The position numbers and the translations under genes were made by a program. A stretch of DNA of 64,000 nucleotides from Chryseobacterium takakiae (GTDB taxonomy: Bacteria > Bacteroidota > Bacteroidia > Flavobacteriales > Weeksellaceae): NCBI RefSeq assembly GCF_900129385.1, contig NZ_FQVO01000011.1:92337-156336 (forward strand), in the 5' to 3' direction. Positions 16,864 to 23,284 of this stretch are shown piece by piece. How positions within the stretch are numbered: position 1 is the stretch's first letter; each line of letters begins with the position of its first letter. The notes below the pieces were generated by a model, which worked only from the letters and a program-made list of their open reading frames with translations, was not told the DNA's origin and made no database searches.

Positions 16864-17474
16864 CGCAGAATGAAATCAAATTGATAAACGATGTAATCTT
16901 GATTACTTGTTAGTTTCAAATCACTGTTTTCTATAATTACATTGCCATTTTCAATAACCGGTTCATGTTCACCTTTTTTATCAATGCCTTTTATAACATT
17001 TTTTATTTTGTCTACACAATCAGCAATATCAATCTCGTCTTTAGGTATATAATCTTTTGCTGTATTTGCTATAGATAATAATTTTTCCAGGTTTTTGATA
17101 ATTTCCCCATCATCATATTTATCGTCATAATTTAGTTTTTCGCATAACAAGGTAAATTTATCTTTTGTTAGTTCATTTTCTGAATCATCCCAGAGTTGGG
17201 ATAATATTTTTCCTTTCTTGTCTGCATTGCCAATGTCAACTGATGAACCTGCACCAGTAAGAATAGCTAAATTTTCAAATTGATTATTAAGAAGTTTCTT
17301 ATAAGAATTCCTTTTTATTTCTTCGGCGTATGCTTCTTTATTAGGATTTTCGCCATCTTTAAAGACATGTACAATATTATCTATAAATACATCTTTAACA
17401 ATACTTTTTTTAGAGCTATCTTCAATATATGTAAGTGCAACTGAATTCTTACCGTTCAGATATAAATATTTCAT
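16848..17474 (-). CDS. SIR2-like protein, apparently half-length
   Basis: 208 residues. The segment LAILTGAGSSVDIG near residue 70 is the NAD-binding glycine motif of SIR2-like proteins, followed by the GKILSQLWD segment often seen in bacterial defence SIR2 proteins. The usual later motifs (the T-x-N-x-D strand and the catalytic His) are missing, and the protein ends LRFVKN within a 16-bp repeat. Full-length relatives are commonly over 400 residues, so this is probably a truncated gene; a short diverged form cannot be excluded. If intact it would be an NAD-degrading effector. It lies directly upstream of the six-gene operon, same strand. Confidence 0.62.
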   Translation of the reverse strand: MKYLYLNGKNSVALTYIEDSSKKSIVKDVFIDNIVHVFKDGENPNKEAYAEEIKRNSYKKLLNNQFENLAILTGAGSSVDIGNADKKGKILSQLWDDSENELTKDKFTLLCEKLNYDDKYDDGEIIKNLEKLLSIANTAKDYIPKDEIDIADCVDKIKNVIKGIDKKGEHEPVIENGNVIIENSDLKLTSNQDYIVYQFDFILRFVKN

Positions 17475-17722
17475 GGGAATTAGATTTAGTAATAAAATTA
17501 CAGATTTTTTTTCTAAAAAAATTTTTCTTTAAAAAAATATTCACACTCGATGCCCCTCAAAATCAACCCACACCCATCTTGGGGAAAGAAGATTCCCCTA
17601 CACCTTTATAAGAAAACGAAAATTTTACAGGAACAATTATAAATTCAAGTTGAAAGCTGGGTTTATTTGTGCTGTTTAATTTCAATTCTTGTGGTGTTAT
17701 TTCTAACTCAAAATCAAAAACA
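17475..17722. promoter_or_regulatory. Divergent intergenic region with a short inverted repeat
   Basis: Separates the SIR2-like gene from the plus-strand gene at 17723. It is A/T rich near 17490-17540. GGGGAA at 17581-17586 and TTCCCC at 17593-17598 form a perfect 6-bp inverted repeat with a 6-base loop in an otherwise C-rich stretch. No convincing -7 element was found for either gene. Confidence 0.35.
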
Positions 17723-18070
17723 ATGGTAAGAATTATCAATTACAAAAGAAGAGTAGCAGAGAACAAGGAGTTCTTTGTACTTGAAGTTTCAGGAGGTATT
17801 GAAATGGTATTAAGCAAAACTACAGGAATGTATTATGCCACCTCTAAGAAAGCTACTATTACGTCTACATTCGATGAAGAAACCTGTAAATCTTTAGTGG
17901 GTTCAGAATTTCCAGGCTCAATTGTAAAAGAAGAATGTAAACCCTATGAATACACTATTCAAGATACAGGAGAAATCATTACATTGTCTCACAGGTATGT
18001 TTACAGAGCAGAAGAATTTAGCGCTTCTAAAGTATATTCAGCTCCGGGTAACTTTGCAATGGCTGAGTAA
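17723..18070 (+). CDS. Small hypothetical protein of the mobile element
   Basis: 115 residues from the ATG at 17723; the frame is open 18 codons further up but MVRIINYKRRVAENKEFF is the more natural start. Strands and turns dominate (beta-rich), with two Cys and a Thr-rich middle. It resembles small conserved proteins seen next to DUF3871 and RadC genes in Bacteroidota elements, but I cannot name a family. A long hairpin terminator follows. Confidence 0.65.
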   Translation: MVRIINYKRRVAENKEFFVLEVSGGIEMVLSKTTGMYYATSKKATITSTFDEETCKSLVGSEFPGSIVKEECKPYEYTIQDTGEIITLSHRYVYRAEEFSASKVYSAPGNFAMAE

Positions 18071-18077
18071 ATTTCCT

Positions 18078-18142
18078 AAAATGTCCAAATTTTACTGTTG
18101 AATCTTATATAGGTTCAGGTAAAATCTGGACATTTTTATTTT
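18078..18142 (+). terminator. Long hairpin terminator
   Basis: AAAATGTCCA with TGGACATTTT, extended by ATTTTAC with GTAAAAT (one bulge each side), closes a loop of 23 bases and is followed by a T run. It lies 8 bases after the stop at 18070. Confidence 0.75.
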
Positions 18143-18229
18143 TTAGCTGCACAAAATTTCCTTTTATATAATATAGTGTAAGGAAAAAATGTGCAGGATA
18201 ATTTAATACTTCATCTGGAAATAAATATT

Positions 18230-18406
18230 ATGAATCAGGTGAAAAGCGAATATATTCACAATTATACGTTTATTATTCGAGTGTTACCTGTAGATATAAG
18301 ATGCTATGTAGTTCCAGATGTAATGCGAAGGCTTGAACAACTTTTGCAAACCCTTACAGGAAATCTGGAGATAAAAGATTTACTTTTGTGCTTTCTTACA
18401 AAATAA
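18230..18406 (+). CDS. Possible small protein, 58 residues
   Basis: Open frame from ATG at 18230 encoding a mixed, mildly hydrophobic protein (TFIIRVLPVDIRCYVVPDVM) with no known family. Codon use looks acceptable but there is no terminator of its own and no clear promoter. It could be a real small element protein or chance. Confidence 0.3.
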   Translation: MNQVKSEYIHNYTFIIRVLPVDIRCYVVPDVMRRLEQLLQTLTGNLEIKDLLLCFLTK

Positions 18407-18471
18407 CATCAGAATAACAACTATTTCCCTTATACAGGTGTTTTGTAAGGATTAGTATAAATAGCTAAAAC

Positions 18472-18720
18472 TTACTCAAGCAAGGTATTGAACTTTAGAA
18501 TCTCGAAGGTTTCAATTTCTAACTTTTGAGCAATAATATGCAAAGTATATGCGGTAGGATTGGTGTTTCCAGCTTCTAACCTGGACATATTAGACTTTTC
18601 AAAATTGCATAAAGCCGCTAATTCAACTTGAGAAATGTTTTTCTTTTCTCTAAGCTGTTTTATGCGCTTTCCTATTGCAACCTGATACGCTTTTTTATCC
18701 ACTTTAGCTGAATTAAACAA
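18472..18720 (-). CDS. Xre-family HTH regulator
   Basis: 82 residues. A complete Cro/C1-type HTH at about 16-70: IGKRIKQLREKKNISQVELA, then FEKSNMSRLEAGNTNPT. Only a short tail follows, so it has no ligand or peptidase domain. Divergent from the gene at 18885, with two near-palindromic repeats between them that are good operator candidates. It probably represses the right-hand genes and perhaps itself. Confidence 0.88.
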   Translation of the reverse strand: MFNSAKVDKKAYQVAIGKRIKQLREKKNISQVELAALCNFEKSNMSRLEAGNTNPTAYTLHIIAQKLEIETFEILKFNTLLE

Positions 18721-18740
18721 TAATTAGAATGCACTTTAAC

Positions 18741-18753
18741 TACGGAAACCGTA
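18741..18753. repeat. 13-bp inverted repeat upstream of the Xre gene
   Basis: TACGG-AAA-CCGTA, 20 bases before the regulator's ATG; possible autoregulatory site. Confidence 0.35.
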
Positions 18754-18810
18754 AAGAAATGTGATAAACTCTAACTCTATTTGTTTATTAATATTAATAG
18801 CCAAAAATGG

Positions 18811-18861
18811 TCATAAATGATAATTGTATGGTTATCATAAATGATACATTTACTATATTTG
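18811..18861 (+). promoter_or_regulatory. Operator pair and promoter for 18885
   Basis: TCATAAATGATA occurs at 18811-18822 and 18835-18846, 24 bases apart; the second copy is extended to TATCAT-AA-ATGATA. The -7 element TATATTTG is at 18854-18861, 23 bases before the ATG at 18885, so the second operator would cover the spacer of the promoter. This is a typical arrangement for repression by the neighbouring Xre protein. Confidence 0.55.
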
Positions 18862-18884
18862 AAAAACTTTAATAACTATATATT

Positions 18885-19322
18885 ATGAAATGTAATTACA
18901 TTCTATTTTTAATCTTATTTTCAACTTTGTCATTTCAATTCTGTTATTCACAACAAAATATGACGATTGACACACAATACAGAATTAAGCCAGATAGGAG
19001 TGTTGCTAAAGAAAACTATTATTTTGGATTTTTTCCTTCTGATGGGATTCTCTACACAAATGATAAAGACTTAAGGATTCAAAAACAATACTATATAAAG
19101 TTTAAGAATACCTTTTATGACAATGCTAATTTGTTTAATGTTGCCTATACAACAGATGCTGTACAACATACGTTAAAAAAAAGACCAAATTCAGAGTTGG
19201 GAGCATTTTCAATTATTTATGATGAGAAAAATGGACAGGTAGTTGGAGTTAGGGTTGTTACACAAGATTCAAGTGAAATCTATTTAACGGAATTTGGGGC
19301 GAAACTTTTAAATAAAATTTAG
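18885..19322 (+). CDS. Secreted hypothetical protein
   Basis: 145 residues. Signal peptide at 1-22 (ILFLILFSTLSFQFCYSQQ), then a beta-rich domain with no recognised family. Under the operator-controlled promoter at 18811-18861. It is the first gene of a run of unknown genes up to the RadC-like gene that may be cargo of the element. Confidence 0.65.
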   Translation: MKCNYILFLILFSTLSFQFCYSQQNMTIDTQYRIKPDRSVAKENYYFGFFPSDGILYTNDKDLRIQKQYYIKFKNTFYDNANLFNVAYTTDAVQHTLKKRPNSELGAFSIIYDEKNGQVVGVRVVTQDSSEIYLTEFGAKLLNKI

Positions 19323-19326
19323 CCTC

Positions 19327-19740
19327 ATGATTATCTTATTGAAACTACTAATAGGGATAATTGTTACTCTGATTGTAATATGGCTGACAATACTTAACGT
19401 AAGTGAAAACAAAAGAAAATTAATTAATCTTTGCGGCTATTTACTTATTTTTGGAGGACTTATAGGAATTGGCTTTATTCCAGATAATGATTACGAAGAT
19501 GGAACTTACTGTGCAGAAATTCATTACTATAATCCAGAAACCGAGACTGAATCTAAATATTTTTTACCAGTTTTTGTCAAAGGTGGTAAATTAGTTAAGC
19601 TACAATGGTCAAATGATGGATGGTTAGATGAATCTCATTTTAAAGCACCAAATATTTCAGATGGTACAGCTACATTTACTTCTGATAGTGGTTACGAATA
19701 TAAAGTGGAATTATTAAACAGTAAAAGTAAATGTAACTGA
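19327..19740 (+). CDS. Membrane-anchored hypothetical protein
   Basis: 137 residues. Two membrane helices (about 3-24 and 34-51) followed by an exported beta-rich domain (TYCAEIHYYNPETETESKYF). ATG 4 bases after the previous stop; its stop is followed directly by the next ATG at 19741. No family recognised. Confidence 0.62.
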   Translation: MIILLKLLIGIIVTLIVIWLTILNVSENKRKLINLCGYLLIFGGLIGIGFIPDNDYEDGTYCAEIHYYNPETETESKYFLPVFVKGGKLVKLQWSNDGWLDESHFKAPNISDGTATFTSDSGYEYKVELLNSKSKCN

Positions 19741-20376
19741 ATGAAACTAGAGATTATAAATTCTTTAAATAATCTAAAACTGCTTAACGACAATCCTTTC
19801 ACATTACAAAAGATTGCTTATTGGCTGTATGAATATAACGATTTACACAAGGAAGTTAAAAATTATTCTAAGAATCTTTGCGAGGAGTGTCGACAATGGA
19901 AAGCTAATGGTTTGCCTTATGACTGTTTACAAGAAGCAGATTATTGTACTAAGAGATACAGCTATTTTACAAATTTTTATGAAGAAGTTGAATATGGGAT
20001 AAAAATGCAAGAATTAGATACAGTTTGTAAAGTTGCACTTGAAGAATACAAAACCTATAACAATGATTCACAATTAAAAGAATGGTTGATAAAGTACTTT
20101 GATATTGGCTACAACAAACTGGCTATTTTCTATTATGACCATCTGGACTATAGTGTTGATAATGATGAGGTAGTTCATCCTCATTTTGGAAATTCGCCAA
20201 TAGGAGAATTTGGAGTTTGTATTGACAGAAAGTATTACGAAAACCTTATTGAATTTGATGATGTATTTAAAATGTTACTTTATGAGAGAAATATATATCC
20301 AGAAAAACTAAAAGAAATAGAGGAGGAAATGCAGAAGGTAGCTGTACCTATGATTCCAATTCCTAAAATTGATTAA
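19741..20376 (+). CDS. Hypothetical protein
   Basis: 211 residues, soluble, mixed helix; four Cys within residues 47-66 (LCEECRQWK, DCLQEADYC) could bind a metal. Start abuts the stop of the preceding gene, so it is in the same operon. No family recognised. A hairpin terminator follows at 20380. Confidence 0.62.
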   Translation: MKLEIINSLNNLKLLNDNPFTLQKIAYWLYEYNDLHKEVKNYSKNLCEECRQWKANGLPYDCLQEADYCTKRYSYFTNFYEEVEYGIKMQELDTVCKVALEEYKTYNNDSQLKEWLIKYFDIGYNKLAIFYYDHLDYSVDNDEVVHPHFGNSPIGEFGVCIDRKYYENLIEFDDVFKMLLYERNIYPEKLKEIEEEMQKVAVPMIPIPKID

Positions 20377-20379
20377 CAG

Positions 20380-20401
20380 CCACCTTTGAGGTGGTTTTTT
20401 T
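20380..20401 (+). terminator. Intrinsic terminator
   Basis: CCACCT and AGGTGG with a 3-base loop, then a run of T, 4 bases after the stop at 20376. Confidence 0.75.
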
Positions 20402-20415
20402 AGACCCTTAAATTA

Positions 20416-20802
20416 ATGAAAAACGACATTTATGATCACTTAATTTTTAAACTTAACAGTGAATATGCAGAATACGAATTTGACCTTATTTCAATACCAC
20501 CATATGAATTCACTGAGAATGAATTGTCATTAAAACCTTATGAATACTTTGGGGAGATATATGAGACTTTGGAGCTAAGGACAAAACATATTCTTCTGTA
20601 TTTTAATGCCAATGTATTAATGAAAGTAGAATTCCTATATCCAGGTGACATTTTAGATTTTTTAAAACAGAAATTAGAAGAGATACAGGATATTGATTTA
20701 CCAGAATATATGATGTTAATTCTAAGAAGGAATATGAAATTCTCTGTATTGATGTATCAACATAAACTATTACAAAAAAATTTAATCCAAAGAAATGAAT
20801 AA
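20416..20802 (+). CDS. Hypothetical protein upstream of the RadC-like gene
   Basis: 128 residues, soluble, acidic, no recognised family. Overlaps the RadC-like gene by 8 bases, so the two are likely made together. Its short size and position suggest an accessory element gene. Confidence 0.6.
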   Translation: MKNDIYDHLIFKLNSEYAEYEFDLISIPPYEFTENELSLKPYEYFGEIYETLELRTKHILLYFNANVLMKVEFLYPGDILDFLKQKLEEIQDIDLPEYMMLILRRNMKFSVLMYQHKLLQKNLIQRNE

Positions 20803-21244
20803 TACTATATCAGAAGTTTCTGAAATACAGGTTTCTTATAAACCTAACAAAATTTTAAGTTCAAAGATTACTACAAGCTTTGATGCTATTCAAATTATAA
20901 GAAAATTTTGGAATGAAGAAACAATACAAATGCAGGAAGAAGTAAAAGTAATTTTACTTAATAATTTGAACTGCGTTTTAGGAATTTATAATTTATCCAA
21001 AGGTGGAATTACAAGTAGCTTAGTGGATGTCAGACTTATTTTATCTGTAGCACTGAAATGTTTGGCTACAGGTATTATATTGGTCCACAATCATCCAAGT
21101 GGAAATATAAAACCAAGTTCAGCAGATTTGAGCATTGTAAAGAAATTAAACGAGAGCTGTAGGCTTATGGATATTACTTTGTTTGATAGCATCATCATTA
21201 CAAAAGAAAACTACATGAGTTTTGCTGATGATGGATTATTGTAG
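20795..21244 (+). CDS. RadC-like JAB/MPN domain protein
   Basis: 149 residues. The JAMM zinc motif is complete: H98-N-H100-P-S-G and D111 (LVHNHPSGNIKPSSAD), with E49 as the likely catalytic Glu. The N-terminal HhH part of full RadC is absent, as in the short forms carried by Bacteroidota mobile elements. Biochemical function unknown; possibly DNA repair or antidefence. The 24-bp TGCA repeat starts 2 bases after the stop. Confidence 0.88.
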   Translation: MNNTISEVSEIQVSYKPNKILSSKITTSFDAIQIIRKFWNEETIQMQEEVKVILLNNLNCVLGIYNLSKGGITSSLVDVRLILSVALKCLATGIILVHNHPSGNIKPSSADLSIVKKLNESCRLMDITLFDSIIITKENYMSFADDGLL

Positions 21245-21246
21245 TA

Positions 21247-21270
21247 TTGCAAATATTGCAGATTTTGCAA
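21247..21270. repeat. 24-bp TGCA repeat, copy 2
   Basis: Matches 8673-8696 at 21 of 24 positions with the same 9-base spacing of TGC units. Confidence 0.45.
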
Positions 21271-21303
21271 GTTTACATTAGTTTCAAGAGAGTAATGGTT
21301 TTA

Positions 21304-21323
21304 GCTGCAACATTACTGCAACA
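21304..21323. repeat. Right copy of the 20-bp terminal repeat
   Basis: Matches 5761-5780 at 19 of 20 positions; two TGCAACA-type units 11 bases apart. Confidence 0.5.
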
Positions 21324-21449
21324 ATTAGATTTACTCATTGAAGAAAAATAATAATAAATGAAAAGTTTTAGAATTTTAATTATTAGTAAATTACTGAAAA
21401 ATAGATGAATACAAATAAATGCAAAAGATTGAAGATTATATTTAATCGT

Positions 21450-21492
21450 CTCATAATCAGGTGGTCCTTGGTTCGAGCCCAAGTGGGACCAC
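21450..21492. repeat. attR: displaced 3' half of the tRNA gene
   Basis: Copy of 5670-5712 with two changes that form a T-A in place of a C-G pair in the T stem, so folding is kept. There is no acceptor 5' half, so it is not a tRNA gene. The rest of 21245-21822 holds TGCAA repeats, a terminator and the promoter of the nuclease gene, but no gene that I can support. Confidence 0.9.
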
Positions 21493-21525
21493 GACTTCGA
21501 AGAATAGATATCTTCAAAAAATTAC

Positions 21526-21558
21526 AAAGAGACTGTCTTTTGAGACAGTCTCTTTTTT
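21526..21558 (+). terminator. Terminator just outside attR, probably the original tRNA terminator
   Basis: AAAGAGACTGTCT and AGACAGTCTCTTT form a perfect 13-bp stem with a 4-base loop and T run, 34 bases beyond the right repeat. Confidence 0.8.
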
Positions 21559-21791
21559 CTATGTGAATTCTTTATTACTGAAATAAGAATTGTTATTAAG
21601 AAAACATATATTAATTAAAATTAAAATTGCAAATAGTTTTTCATAATTAGATACTGTTGGTAAAATAATTACGTTAAGTAGTTTTAAATGTGTTTTTTAG
21701 AAACTATATATTCTTAAGTATTTAAAACGAATGAGCTTTTTATTCAAAAAAATTGGACTGCCCGGGCTTATTTTTTAAATCAAGCTTTTTA

Positions 21792-21799
21792 TATCTTTG
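21792..21799 (+). promoter_or_regulatory. -7 promoter element of the endonuclease gene
   Basis: TATCTTTG, a perfect TAnnTTTG match, 23 bases before the ATG at 21823. Confidence 0.55.
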
Positions 21800-21822
21800 C
21801 ATGAAATTAAATACTAAGATTT

Positions 21823-22902
21823 ATGAAACTGAAATCTATATTTTATATAGGAGTCTTTTTATGTAGTTTAGGACTAATGACTGCACAGGCTCCCGCTAAT
21901 TATTATAATGGCACAACAGGACTTACTGGAAGTGCTTTAAAAACTAAATTATCTCAAATTATTGATGTTGCGCTAGATAAAGGTTATAGTGGTTTATGGA
22001 CAGCTTATCAGACAACCGATAGAGATTATTATTATGAAAATAATGGAAAAGTCTTGGACATGTATTCAGAGAGACCCACTGCTGCTGACCCTTATGAATA
22101 TACTATTGTTACCAATCAATGTGGAAATTATCAAACTGAAGGGGATTGCTATAATAGGGAGCATTTAGTACCTCAAAGTTTATTTAATTCGGCTAATCCA
22201 ATGCACAATGATGTACATTTCATTCCGCCTACGGACGGAAAAGTAAACGGAATGAGGTCTGATTGGCCTTTAGGAAAGGTTTCCAATCCAACCTGGACTT
22301 CATTGAATGGTTCCAAGCTTGGTCAGAGCGCTACTTCAGGATATTCGGGTACTGTTTTTGAGCCAATTGATGAGTTTAAGGGAGATATCGCAAGAATGAT
22401 TTTCTATTTTGTTACCAGGTATGAGAACAAGCTTGCCAACTTCTCGTCAGGTAATATGTTAGGAAACTCGGCTTTCCCCGGCCTTCAAACCTGGGAGCTG
22501 AATGTTTTGCTCTTGTGGAATGATATGGATCCCGTTTCTCAAAGAGAGATTGACCGTAACAATGCTGCCTACAATTGGCAAAATAACCGAAATCCTTATA
22601 TTGATAATCCACAGTGGGTTCATGATGTATGGGGATACTCCACATTATCTGCCAATGATATAGTAAAAGATACTGCTGTTTTGTATTCTCTTTACCCAAA
22701 TCCGGCAAAAGATATAATTTCACTTTCAGGAAGTGATATTGCGAAAATAGAGAAATTAGAAATTTATAATTCACTCGGGCAATTGATCAAAAAAGTTAAT
22801 ATGCCTTTCAAAAATACGAATACAGTTGATGTTAGAGAATTAAAGCCAGGGGTATATTATTTTGTCACTGAACGTTTTTCTACCAAGTTTATTAAAGAAT
22901 AG
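21823..22902 (+). CDS. Secreted endonuclease I family protein with T9SS sorting domain
   Basis: 359 residues. Signal peptide 1-21 (ending GLMTAQA), then an EndA/NucM-type nuclease domain with NREHLVPQSLF (catalytic His) and MHNDVHFIPPTDGKVNG near 125-145. Residues about 283-359 are a type A T9SS sorting domain (LYPNPAKDIISLSG). It should be exported through the T9SS and degrade extracellular DNA or RNA, for nutrient gain or biofilm turnover. Its own promoter and terminator make it monocistronic. It is the first host gene to the right of the element. Confidence 0.92.
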   Translation: MKLKSIFYIGVFLCSLGLMTAQAPANYYNGTTGLTGSALKTKLSQIIDVALDKGYSGLWTAYQTTDRDYYYENNGKVLDMYSERPTAADPYEYTIVTNQCGNYQTEGDCYNREHLVPQSLFNSANPMHNDVHFIPPTDGKVNGMRSDWPLGKVSNPTWTSLNGSKLGQSATSGYSGTVFEPIDEFKGDIARMIFYFVTRYENKLANFSSGNMLGNSAFPGLQTWELNVLLLWNDMDPVSQREIDRNNAAYNWQNNRNPYIDNPQWVHDVWGYSTLSANDIVKDTAVLYSLYPNPAKDIISLSGSDIAKIEKLEIYNSLGQLIKKVNMPFKNTNTVDVRELKPGVYYFVTERFSTKFIKE

Positions 22903-22963
22903 AAGTGTTAATATATATTGAATTATTAGCATTTTTCTGCTAATAGCAAACAGCATAGTTAAA

Positions 22964-22992
22964 AAGGTATTCCTTCAGGAGTGCCTTTTTTA
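22964..22992 (+). terminator. Terminator after the endonuclease gene
   Basis: AAGGTATTCC and GGAGTGCCTT (three G-T pairs) with loop TTCA and a T run. The gap 22903-23284 otherwise holds only the promoter at 23236. Confidence 0.65.
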
Positions 22993-23235
22993 TTATGCTG
23001 AAATGACAGGTAAAAGATATTTCTTATGTAATTTGATTATTTTACATAGTTGCTTTTCTGGCAGTCGGTTTAAATATTCCGGAATATTTCTAAAACATAT
23101 TGTCAAGTTTATAATTATATGATTTATAAAAATAAGTTATTGACTATTAGGTTTTATAGGGGTCAAAATAATTTGATATAAATTCTTTATGATATTATTC
23201 ACAAAATATATCTTTCAAAGGAGAAATAAAAAGGA

Positions 23236-23243
23236 TACTTTTG
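23236..23243 (+). promoter_or_regulatory. -7 promoter element of the Rhs locus
   Basis: TACTTTTG (TAnnTTTG), 41 bases before the ATG at 23285. Confidence 0.5.
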
Positions 23244-23284
23244 CACGGTAAAATTGATAATCAATAATTCGAAATAAACTTAGA

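Larger units (their letters stand above)
5670..21492. mobile_element. Integrative element in a tRNA gene, about 15.8 kb, with a defence-like cargo operon
   Basis: Bounded by the 43-bp tRNA repeats. It contains a tyrosine integrase, an excisionase-like HTH protein, DUF3987, a phage-type ATPase, DUF3871, a JAB/RadC protein and an Xre regulator, all typical of Bacteroidota integrative elements. By eye it is more A+T rich than the flanks. I see no structural phage genes, no relaxase and no conjugation genes, so it is best described as a mobilisable or satellite-like genomic island, not a complete prophage or ICE. Confidence 0.88.

Noticed and set aside
21273..21482. Minus-strand frame of 69 codons over the right attachment site
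   Set aside because: It translates the tRNA fragment and A/T-rich flank, so it is a chance frame.
21450..21492. Second tRNA gene
   Set aside because: Only the 3' half from the anticodon loop is present; there is no acceptor or D arm 5' to it.
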